Shown here in pieces: positions 1 to 5,817 of a stretch of DNA of 8,438 nucleotides. Source of the DNA: Bdellovibrionales bacterium (lineage in GTDB: Bacteria > Bdellovibrionota > Bdellovibrionia > Bdellovibrionales > UBA1609); NCBI GenBank assembly GCA_020435085.1, contig JAGRAB010000118.1, positions 2,779-11,216 on the forward strand. The letters run 5' to 3'. Under the pieces are notes generated by a model. The model was not told the DNA's origin and ran no database searches. It was given only the letters and a program-made list of their open reading frames with translations. How positions within the stretch are numbered: the stretch's first letter is position 1; each line of letters begins with the position of its first letter. A program made the translations under genes and the position numbers.

Positions 1-1469
1 GCCGAGTCAATCAATGAGGCCGCAATGGGTTCATTCGACTCAGGAGCAACCCACGCACCATTTTGATCCCGAATGAATCCGTCAACTTCAAGTGAGGCGA
101 CAACTTTATTTTCTTCGTTCTCTTTGCTGACTTTTGCTAAAGGCCCGACAACTCTTAAAACATCTCGACGACCATCACGAAGTTGTGGTTTTCGCATTTC
201 ATCAAGTTGAAGAGTGCTATAATCTGACTCAGTCATAAGAAGCTCAATTTCAGAATATCCCCAAGCCACACTAAATGTACGGGCTGTGATTTGACCCATA
301 TATGGCATAGGTAGTTTTGCATATTGATATTGTCCTTTATAATAATAGTCCTTATCGTCATAACCAAAAACACGAACCAAATCGTTGTCATCAGGTCTGA
401 GAACACCATTATCTAATCGATGAGCAACAATAGTATTACTTACATAATTCAAAATTCGGCTCTTATAAAAATTCTTTTCCGTTAAGTAGTTATTGTATTC
501 ATCACGGCTAATACGAATGGCTGCATTTGTGTGCCTTAAAACAGTAAAGATACGCTTACAAATGGTTTTATTTTGAACTTGCTCAATAACTAAAATACTG
601 CTCTGGCAGCTATCTGGCCGAGGGTCATTATCAAGGCAAGTGATATAGCCTTGAAAATTATGTTCTGCTTTTTGGCCAATGGGAACCATCGGGCCCAATG
701 CTGCTTGGCCATTGACATTAATGTAACCCATTAATTCAAGTGTTTTTAAATCTGTACTTCCATCATGATAAGTCACTTTTACATTGGCCACAGTGTAACT
801 CATACTACCTGTATTATAAGGAATAAAGTGCGCGCGAACATCTCGAATATTGGCCGCAAAAGTCTTGCTCAGCTCAACAAATTCAGGGTTAACGAGTTCC
901 TCTCCCTGAAGAACTGATCGCTGTATAACTGTATTTAAAGCAAAATCGTCTTTATAGTCAGTAAACTCAAAATCCCCGTTTGGATCTTTCGCCTTTGTGA
1001 TAATGGCATCATAGTCTTTATCGTTGGCACGTGTATGAACATAATTATAGTCGGGAGCTTCGAGGCGAATGTAATCATAGTACTCTGGCAACTTTACGTT
1101 TTGAGGAAAACTTGAAGATTCATTATTAGCTTCAAATAATGTCTCGTCTGTATAAATACCAAGCTCTGATAATTTCGTTGAATCGGAAGTGTCTTTGTTA
1201 TTATCAACACCCTCACCATAAGGCGGCTCAAATTTTTGTTGTTCACCACCATTAGGAGAAGCACTGCCGGCACCGGAGTGAGTGGCTTTAGAGCCGTCCT
1301 CGGAAGTGTCTGCTGTATCACCAGCTTGGCCGGTACCTGCACCCTGGTTTTGTCGGTCTCGAATCTTTGTGCCCTTGTCTTTTTTAGAGCAGGCCGCAAA
1401 GCCTAAAACAAAGCTGAGTGCTATCAAAGTTTGAAGAAATATTTTGATTCCTAATTTTAAGCGCGCCAT
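1..1469 (-). CDS. Large exported lipoprotein of unknown function (3' end outside window)
   Basis: I do not recognise the family. The frame is open from the ATG at 1469 down to the left edge (489 full codons, no stop), so the C-terminus is missing. The start is supported by a GAGGAG Shine-Dalgarno at 1475-1480, 5 bases upstream. Residues 1-27 are a lipoprotein signal: a basic start (MARLKLGIK), a hydrophobic core (residues 10-22) and a lipobox-like GFAAC with the lipidated cysteine at C27. The following SKKD has no Asp directly after the Cys, so outer-membrane sorting by the usual +2 rule is plausible. Residues 28 to about 100 are a low-complexity tether rich in Gly, Ser, Asp, Thr and Gln. From about residue 128 the protein looks globular, rich in Tyr and Asp, with three cysteines (C278, C288, C304), the first two possibly a disulfide (inference). 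Exported surface or periplasmic role inferred; no catalytic motif seen. Confidence 0.88.
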   Translation of the reverse strand, partial: MARLKLGIKIFLQTLIALSFVLGFAACSKKDKGTKIRDRQNQGAGTGQAGDTADTSEDGSKATHSGAGSASPNGGEQQKFEPPYGEGVDNNKDTSDSTKLSELGIYTDETLFEANNESSSFPQNVKLPEYYDYIRLEAPDYNYVHTRANDKDYDAIITKAKDPNGDFEFTDYKDDFALNTVIQRSVLQGEELVNPEFVELSKTFAANIRDVRAHFIPYNTGSMSYTVANVKVTYHDGSTDLKTLELMGYINVNGQAALGPMVPIGQKAEHNFQGYITCLDNDPRPDSCQSSILVIEQVQNKTICKRIFTVLRHTNAAIRISRDEYNNYLTEKNFYKSRILNYVSNTIVAHRLDNGVLRPDDNDLVRVFGYDDKDYYYKGQYQYAKLPMPYMGQITARTFSVAWGYSEIELLMTESDYSTLQLDEMRKPQLRDGRRDVLRVVGPLAKVSKENEENKVVASLEVDGFIRDQNGAWVAPESNEPIAASLIDS

Positions 1470-1474
1470 TTTAA

Positions 1475-1480
1475 CTCCTC
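1475..1480 (-). promoter_or_regulatory. Shine-Dalgarno of the lipoprotein gene
   Basis: Read on the minus strand this is GAGGAG followed by TTAAA and the ATG at 1469-1467, near-ideal spacing. A second ATG just upstream (in CACCATGGTG, about 1485-1483) is not used for this gene: its frame runs ATG GTG AGG AGT TAA and stops at once. Confidence 0.8.
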
Positions 1481-1517
1481 ACCATGGTGCTTTAAAAAAC
1501 TCGCAATTCGCAACATC

Positions 1518-1544
1518 AATATATAGAAGCAAGCCAAGGGCCAA
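1518..1544 (-). promoter_or_regulatory. Possible promoter for the lipoprotein gene
   Basis: On the minus strand a TATATT (-10-like, five of six consensus bases) lies at 1523-1518 and would give a leader of roughly 40 bases. The only -35-like word near it is TTGGCC at 1544-1539, with a short 15-base spacer, so the match is incomplete. The -35 word overlaps a small imperfect palindrome at 1541-1553 (arms CCAAA and TTTGG), which could be an operator or chance. Confidence 0.3.
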
Positions 1545-1632
1545 ATATTTTGGAGCTAGAGTCGAAATGATTGGATTTATTACTCGGTAGAGGACCAAAA
1601 TTGTCACTCTTTACGGGAATTCGGCACCCACT

Positions 1633-1663
1633 AAAAAATTAAATTTCAAAAAAATTAAATTTC
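1633..1663. repeat. Tandem 15/16-base repeat across the stop codon of the 139-residue gene
   Basis: Two adjacent copies of an A-rich unit, A6-TTAAATTTC at 1633-1647 and A7-TTAAATTTC at 1648-1663, differ only by one A in the homopolymer. The second copy contains the TAA stop (1657-1655) of the minus-strand gene. The first copy is therefore a downstream duplicate. On the minus strand both copies give T-runs just after the gene, but I see no convincing GC stem before them, so a classical intrinsic terminator is not supported. Confidence 0.7.
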
Positions 1664-2074
1664 TGTCGACTGTGTCGGAGATTTCGCCGTTTTAGGTTGA
1701 CCTGCTTTTTGGACAACGTTGATGGTTTTAATGCAACGATCATAAGAAGAAGCATAATTCAGAATTACTTTTTGACCTTGAGCCATGGCATTTTGGAGAA
1801 GCGTTAAATGAACATTATTATATGCTAACTGTTGAGTGGCTGACTGAATATTTTCATTACAAACTTGAACGACTTCAACTTCATCATTGGCTTTTTTTAC
1901 TTTAACAATGATGCGGTCACTCTCTTCTTCTGTCGCAATTGTCTTAACAACTCCTTCAATAGAAAATTGTCTTGCCGAGGATTGATCCCAAACAGAAACG
2001 TAGTCCTCCCAGTTGGCAAAAACAAAAGGGCTTGAACCCATAACTACAAATATTGATGACAAAATAAGTTTCAT
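1655..2074 (-). CDS. Small exported periplasmic protein, possible OB-fold, unknown function
   Basis: A 139-residue protein. Residues 1-20 form a clear signal peptide (start MKLILSS, hydrophobic core, cleavage likely after FVFA before NWEDY). The mature part (about residues 37-122) alternates short beta strands (FSIEGVVKTI, RIIVKVKK, VEVVQVC), then a likely helix (about 88-99), then two more strands (KVILNY, CIKTINVV). That beta-beta-beta-helix-beta-beta order, with the motif of a small residue and Gly before KVILNY, fits a five-stranded OB-like barrel; this is inference from pattern, not a database match. Two cysteines (C72 and C114) could pair after export. The last 17 residues are polar and Pro/Thr/Ser-rich. 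The ribosome binding site is weak (GGAT a few bases before the ATG). It is 185 bases upstream of the lipoprotein gene on the same strand, so co-transcription is possible but unproven. Confidence 0.85.
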   Translation of the reverse strand: MKLILSSIFVVMGSSPFVFANWEDYVSVWDQSSARQFSIEGVVKTIATEEESDRIIVKVKKANDEVEVVQVCNENIQSATQQLAYNNVHLTLLQNAMAQGQKVILNYASSYDRCIKTINVVQKAGQPKTAKSPTQSTEI

Positions 2075-2084
2075 AAATCCAGCG

Positions 2085-2096
2085 GCCTTATAAGGC
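2085..2096. promoter_or_regulatory. 12-bp perfect palindrome upstream of the 139-residue gene
   Basis: The sequence GCCTTATAAGGC is self-complementary. It extends outward as an imperfect repeat (2081-2100) in which the extra pairs are A-T, C-G and two G-T. It ends 11 bases before the ATG at 2074. Its centre contains TATAAG on the minus strand, which resembles a -10 box. A TTAACA at 2117-2112 lies 19 bases upstream of it. A repressor site overlapping a promoter is possible, but the transcript leader would be very short, so this is a suggestion only. Confidence 0.35.
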
Positions 2097-2146
2097 TGTT
2101 TCTTAATATTTTGTTAAACATGGAGAGCATCGTTCGTGCCAGAGGA

Positions 2147-2162
2147 GTTGCCGAATGGCAAC
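2147..2162 (+). promoter_or_regulatory. Small hairpin enclosing the small-ORF start codon
   Basis: GTTGCC (2147-2152), loop GAAT, and GGCAAC (2157-2162) form a perfect 6-bp stem. The last base of the upstream AGGAG and the G of the ATG (2155-2157) are in the stem, the rest of the ATG in the loop. If transcribed it could partly hide the start. Four T (2165-2168) follow closely, but no upstream plus-strand gene exists for it to terminate. Confidence 0.3.
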
Positions 2163-2256
2163 CATTTTCGTTAAGCTTTTCAGGGAGTTAAAAAAGCGGC
2201 CTAGTTTCAGGCACCTACAAATACGCAGTTGGACAAATTTTGCTCAACACCTGTAA
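2155..2256 (+). CDS. Possible 33-residue basic small protein (or gene remnant)
   Basis: A short ORF begins at ATG 2155 and ends at TAA 2254-2256. AGAGGAG at 2141-2147 lies 7 bases before the ATG, as good a ribosome binding site as those of the large genes here. The peptide starts MATIFVKLFRELKKRPSF and is strongly basic (several Arg and Lys, few acids). It has no signal peptide or known motif that I can identify. The start codon sits at the loop edge of a small hairpin (GTTGCC/GGCAAC, 2147-2162), which could modulate translation. The 3' part overlaps the GCACCT word at 2211-2216 and an imperfect palindrome at 2228-2248. It may be real, a leader peptide, a remnant of a longer gene, or chance; short ORFs with a chance ribosome site are common. 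Confidence 0.3.
   Translation: MATIFVKLFRELKKRPSFRHLQIRSWTNFAQHL
2228..2248. repeat. Imperfect 21-base palindrome
   Basis: GTTG-GA-CAAA-TTT-TTG-CT-CAAC reads as an inverted repeat with 8 Watson-Crick pairs, one G-T pair and one mismatch over ten positions around a single central base. The size and symmetry suit a dimeric DNA-binding protein site or a small RNA stem. It lies inside the possible 33-codon ORF, and the two readings compete. Confidence 0.35.
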
Positions 2257-2297
2257 ATCTTTTAAAAAGGCAAAACGTTCTTTCTCTTTTTAGGTGC

Positions 2298-2352
2298 AGG
2301 TGCCACCTTACATGGTGATATGCGGTGCGTATCACCATGTAAGGTGGCACCT
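2298..2352. repeat. Perfect 23-bp inverted repeat (long hairpin, REP/MITE-like)
   Basis: The arms are 2298-2320 (begins AGGTGCCACCTTACATGG) and 2330-2352 (ends CCATGTAAGGTGGCACCT), fully complementary over 23 bp. The nine intervening bases, TGCGGTGCG, add one G-T pair and two G-C pairs, leaving only about 3 unpaired bases. Complementarity stops abruptly at both outer ends. No T-run follows on either strand, so it is not a normal intrinsic terminator. The left arm is preceded by another AGGTGC (2292-2297), giving a direct hexamer pair, and GCACCTA at 2211-2217 is a further inverted copy. Such GGTGCC-ended palindromes resemble bacterial REP-like elements or the ends of small non-autonomous mobile elements; that link is inference. 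It lies upstream of the promoter at 2385-2413. Confidence 0.85.
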
Positions 2353-2384
2353 CATGCTCTAAATCCGCAATTAAATGAGACAGT

Positions 2385-2413
2385 TTGATAAATATTTCTA
2401 AAAAGCATATCTT
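2385..2413 (+). promoter_or_regulatory. Candidate sigma70-type promoter of the two-gene operon
   Basis: TTGATA at 2385-2390 (five of six bases of the -35 consensus) is followed after 17 bases by TATCTT at 2408-2413 (four of six of the -10 consensus). Transcription would begin near 2420, giving a leader of about 86 bases to the GTG at 2506 and leaving the long inverted repeat outside the transcript. No other pair in the interval matches as well. Confidence 0.5.
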
Positions 2414-2491
2414 TTCAAACGACTTGTTGCGTTATGAATATCGTTGACGCATTATTTCATCGGCGGAAACTCTTTAAAACCGTATATTTCC

Positions 2492-2497
2492 GAGGAG
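2492..2497 (+). promoter_or_regulatory. Shine-Dalgarno that fixes the GTG start of the 1103-residue gene
   Basis: GAGGAG lies 8 bases before GTG at 2506-2508. The upstream in-frame ATG at 2434 has no purine-rich site before it (the preceding bases are CTTGTTGCGTT). Starting at the GTG puts a textbook signal peptide at the very N-terminus. Confidence 0.8.
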
Positions 2498-2505
2498 ATC
2501 TCACT

Positions 2506-5500
2506 GTGCGATTAAAGACCGTTGGGTTCATTTTTTCTATTTTCATTTATAGCTCTCTCAGCTTAGCCAACCAAGAGGCCTTCAATGACTTTCCAAGCTC
2601 TATTCCTCTTGATGATGACCGTGGGGTAGCTACAGATCTTCTCACCCCTGAAGGTGACCCGCTTTTTCCCGAGGATGCCAATCAATATAAAGACCTGAGT
2701 CAATTAGACCCTGCTTCCTCTGATATATGGAACAAAACTCCAATGCCCAATGGTGTTCCCACACTTCCGCTCAACTCTTCTGATGAAAAACTAGAATGGG
2801 TGGGAGAGGTCAACTCAGCGATCACTTGGATGACATTTCTGTCAGAGAAAAAGGGGCAGACTACAGATACCGCCAGCGAATTTTATCAAATCACATTATC
2901 TCGAAAAGCTCACAGTATTCTTATCCGAGCTCAGCTACTACAAAAATTAGGCTACCGAGTTCCACCAATTAAATATCTTCGTCACTTTCGTCTGACATTC
3001 CCGTCAAAGGGTCGTCGAGACGACTTTCTCAATCAAATGATGATCGACAAACTTGATGCAACTCCTGATCGTTGGGTAAAAAACATTGTTCAAACAGTTG
3101 CTGGCCCTAATGATGCTCAACCTGGTAAAAAAATTTGGAAAGTAACAAAAAAAACTGACGATTGCCTCTGTCTTGAAGTTCAAGATGCGGTGGCTTTTTA
3201 TTCAACATCGCATATGTATAACCTCTCTGTCGGTGCAGACACCGCAAACACTTATAAAGACCGCCGTGTCTTTGAAGCCCTCCTTGTTCCTTATGGTCTC
3301 ACATATGTTGATGAAAGCTTCAATATGCTAAGCTGGCAACTTGGTCGAGTGATAAATAACCGGCTCTATCTTGATTATGAGTTTGGCTATGAGTTTTTTC
3401 CCAATTACCATGACGCTCGGTGGATCGCTCGAAAAATCTTAAAACTGAGCAGAAAAGACTGGAAAGAGATTGTTCGCTTTGGTGCTTATCCAAAAGCTGT
3501 TGAATTGTTAGCCACTGAAAAACTCATTTCTCGTCGCAATGACCTTATTGGAACTTTTCGACTTCAAAATGAATTTCGTCCCATTTCTTTTGATCCAAAT
3601 ATCAGTTATGAGGAGTTTGGAAGCAAACAATTGGTCAATGGAAAACTTATTCAACTTCAGTGGCCAGGGTACGCACCTCATTTCGGCTATGGAGACCCCG
3701 AGTCTCCACTCAGCACTTCTGAAATGTTTGGGTTCCTTCGATCTAAAGTCTACTCCAATGTGATTTCAAATTTTATCACTGAATTCAATACTCGCTTTAT
3801 GCCATCCGTAAATCTCTCAAATAAAATTGCTGAAAAAAATTATAATTTACTTTTAGACGCGCTCATTGACAGTGCCGTCAATGGAAAAGCTTTTGAAATT
3901 CCCTTTGGCTACTACACAATTCCTTACGCAGGAATCAACCTGATTGCATCCAGAGAAATTGTTGCAGGTCAAATTTTAGGAACTGAAAATCCAATTCAAA
4001 TGTCTCATACAATTGGTTTTTCTGTAAATGCTGGTGAATATATTGGCTTTCATGGACTTCCTGGAGGCCTTGGTGCAAATGCCAGACTGCAAGGGGCGTT
4101 TACACGTACTTATTCTCACTTAAAACCCGTTACAAATATTAAAACAGCTCTCAAGCAACCTTATCGCAATATTGCAGTTCACCTATTGGCAAAAGACATT
4201 GGCAAAACTGTTGAACGCGTTGCTCAAGGAGAGTTTGACAACCTTGAGAATTTAAAAGGACCAGAAAAAGAAAAACTTGAAAATGAACTCCTCGACTTGG
4301 TTGGAAATTTTAAATCCAACTTTGCTGTTGGCGAGTCATTAATTATCTCCGACTATATCGGAGCCAGTGCCGAAGCCAGTTTTTTTCGCAATATTGATAC
4401 TTTGACTGTTTTAGATCTTCAAATGAAAGCTCGCGCTTATTTAGATGCCAAGGCAGAAAGAAAACTCATATCAAGACTTCATATTTTCAGAAAAGATGAA
4501 AATACCATTCAAATCTATGATGACAAGGGACGGGTCACACAGTTGAGTGTGAATTTAGGTATTGATCTCTCTGGTGCTAAATTTATCAATTTAGAACTAT
4601 TTAATAACTTCAATGGCTCTGCAGAGACAAAGTATTCTCAACTCAATATTGATACATCTAAGGGCGAGGATCGACAATTAAAGAATACAGGCCTCATTAG
4701 TAACCTCAAAATTCTCTATAGCCTTATTTCTAACTTTAATAAGGAGTCTCTCTACGCACGCATTGAACCCACGATTATTTCTCATGAATTTAATGAAAAA
4801 GGGACTCAATTTCGACTCTTTTGGTGGGAAACAAAATTTTTAAAATCCTTGAATGATATTACTATTCAATATGCAGGAGAGGTTGGACACTTCATTCGAG
4901 CCATTCGCGGGTTTCGCTCAGGAACCAATTGGGAAGGATTTGGTGTCAATGCGACGAATGCTGTTGTTAATGAACTTCTTCAAGAAACCGACATTAATAT
5001 TGCATCAACATCTGGCTCTGACCCTGGATACACTTACAAAGGAAAATCACGATCACGCCGACTCACTTATGAAGCTCAAATTATAAAAGATCGAACAGCT
5101 CGTCCTTTTGTACAAGTTGAACATCGTTGGCGAGGTTGGTCTGCCAACAAAAAACAGCTTGATACGATTTTAGATGAAGTGAATAACACCTATCCGATTC
5201 GAGATGGAAAACCTCAACTCTATCGTCAACTGGATTTAAAAGATGTCACAAAACTTCAACTCTACAGCGTTTATCTAACCCTGAATATTTATCAAGAAGG
5301 CATTGTGAACCTTTCTCGCGTTCCTTATAAAGAAATCAAAGCTGCCTTTGAAAGAGCTGCTGCGAAACTTCCAAATAACTACTCTGGCTTTCGGCGATCT
5401 GGAGATAATCATGATTATTACCATCGCGAAGAACGCCAAAACTGGGTTTTGGCAAAAATGGGAAGTTATCAACGAATTGCACGTCGATTAAATAAAGCAA

Positions 5501-5817
5501 TCAAGTCTGGAAACCTTCAGGCCATTGCCAAGGAAAGACTCAACCATGTAGAGCTTTTAGAAAAATATCTTCTTTGGAAAGATCTTTTCCAATTTTTAGG
5601 TGGCTCAAAAAATATCTTTGTCCAATCACGTATTGTGGGTTTCCGTGAAGGTGATGAAGGGGTCAATGCAAACTCTGGCCTTCACTCCCCTTTTCTTTCC
5701 AATTCTTATGGGATGATTGGCAGTCTTCAACCGAATGGTCCTGTGAGTTTTGTGCGAGAGAATTTAGGTCTGACTGAAGCTGAAATGTTTATTTATTGGA
5801 TCATGGAAACACTATGA
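2506..5817 (+). CDS. Large exported protein of unknown function, 1103 residues
   Basis: I cannot name this family with confidence. I start it at GTG 2506 rather than ATG 2434 because of the GAGGAG site and because residues 1-21 (MRLKTVG, hydrophobic core, ending SLSLA) then form a signal peptide cleaved before NQEAF. No lipobox is present. Residues 22 to about 90 are acidic and Pro-rich, like a linker. Residues 125-350 are mixed alpha/beta, with a segment of the form SILIRAQLLQKLGYRVPP (137-154) and another, DARWIARKI to EKLISRRNDLIGTF (303-351). These faintly recall large exported bacterial proteins with CotH-like kinase folds; I see no catalytic residues that prove it. A CxC pair is at 220-222. 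From about 480 to 935 the pattern is mainly beta with long strands, plus a charged helical stretch near 565-605; the end (about 945-1030) is again helical and basic. Its stop overlaps the protease start by 4 bases, implying coupled expression. It could be a protease partner, substrate or outer-membrane component. Confidence 0.9.
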   Translation: MRLKTVGFIFSIFIYSSLSLANQEAFNDFPSSIPLDDDRGVATDLLTPEGDPLFPEDANQYKDLSQLDPASSDIWNKTPMPNGVPTLPLNSSDEKLEWVGEVNSAITWMTFLSEKKGQTTDTASEFYQITLSRKAHSILIRAQLLQKLGYRVPPIKYLRHFRLTFPSKGRRDDFLNQMMIDKLDATPDRWVKNIVQTVAGPNDAQPGKKIWKVTKKTDDCLCLEVQDAVAFYSTSHMYNLSVGADTANTYKDRRVFEALLVPYGLTYVDESFNMLSWQLGRVINNRLYLDYEFGYEFFPNYHDARWIARKILKLSRKDWKEIVRFGAYPKAVELLATEKLISRRNDLIGTFRLQNEFRPISFDPNISYEEFGSKQLVNGKLIQLQWPGYAPHFGYGDPESPLSTSEMFGFLRSKVYSNVISNFITEFNTRFMPSVNLSNKIAEKNYNLLLDALIDSAVNGKAFEIPFGYYTIPYAGINLIASREIVAGQILGTENPIQMSHTIGFSVNAGEYIGFHGLPGGLGANARLQGAFTRTYSHLKPVTNIKTALKQPYRNIAVHLLAKDIGKTVERVAQGEFDNLENLKGPEKEKLENELLDLVGNFKSNFAVGESLIISDYIGASAEASFFRNIDTLTVLDLQMKARAYLDAKAERKLISRLHIFRKDENTIQIYDDKGRVTQLSVNLGIDLSGAKFINLELFNNFNGSAETKYSQLNIDTSKGEDRQLKNTGLISNLKILYSLISNFNKESLYARIEPTIISHEFNEKGTQFRLFWWETKFLKSLNDITIQYAGEVGHFIRAIRGFRSGTNWEGFGVNATNAVVNELLQETDINIASTSGSDPGYTYKGKSRSRRLTYEAQIIKDRTARPFVQVEHRWRGWSANKKQLDTILDEVNNTYPIRDGKPQLYRQLDLKDVTKLQLYSVYLTLNIYQEGIVNLSRVPYKEIKAAFERAAAKLPNNYSGFRRSGDNHDYYHREERQNWVLAKMGSYQRIARRLNKAIKSGNLQAIAKERLNHVELLEKYLLWKDLFQFLGGSKNIFVQSRIVGFREGDEGVNANSGLHSPFLSNSYGMIGSLQPNGPVSFVRENLGLTEAEMFIYWIMETL

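Larger units (their letters stand above)
2075..2505. other. Divergent intergenic region
   Basis: This stretch separates the minus-strand and plus-strand gene pairs and carries no long gene. In order it holds the 12-bp palindrome next to the 139-residue gene, a 33-codon small ORF with a strong ribosome binding site, a cluster of AGGTGC/GCACCT words, the perfect 23-bp inverted repeat, a sigma70-like promoter pointing right, and the ribosome binding site of the 1103-residue gene. The reading frame of that gene is open back to an ATG at 2434, but 2434-2505 looks like leader rather than coding sequence. Confidence 0.7.

Noticed and set aside
1094..1399. 101-codon minus-strand frame
   Set aside because: It lies inside the lipoprotein gene in another frame; its protein is an Arg/Lys/Thr-rich shadow of the low-complexity tether, with no ribosome site.
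2229..2257. Promoter TTGGAC with 17-base spacer and TGTAAA
   Set aside because: The -35 match is only three of six bases and the pair at 2385-2413 is clearly better and closer to the gene.
2298..2352. CRISPR repeat or attachment site
   Set aside because: There is one palindrome only, with no regular spacers, no cas genes, no integrase and no tRNA gene nearby.
2298..2354. Intrinsic terminator reading of the long inverted repeat
   Set aside because: No T-run follows the stem on either strand, and no gene ends nearby for it to terminate; the adjacent genes diverge from this region.
3539..3763. 74-codon plus-strand frame inside the large gene
   Set aside because: Out-of-frame shadow of the 1103-residue gene without a ribosome site.
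4853..5086. 77-codon plus-strand frame inside the large gene
   Set aside because: Out-of-frame shadow; no ribosome site and no recognisable motif.
5275..5472. 65-codon minus-strand frame
   Set aside because: Antisense shadow of the 1103-residue gene; no supporting start signal.
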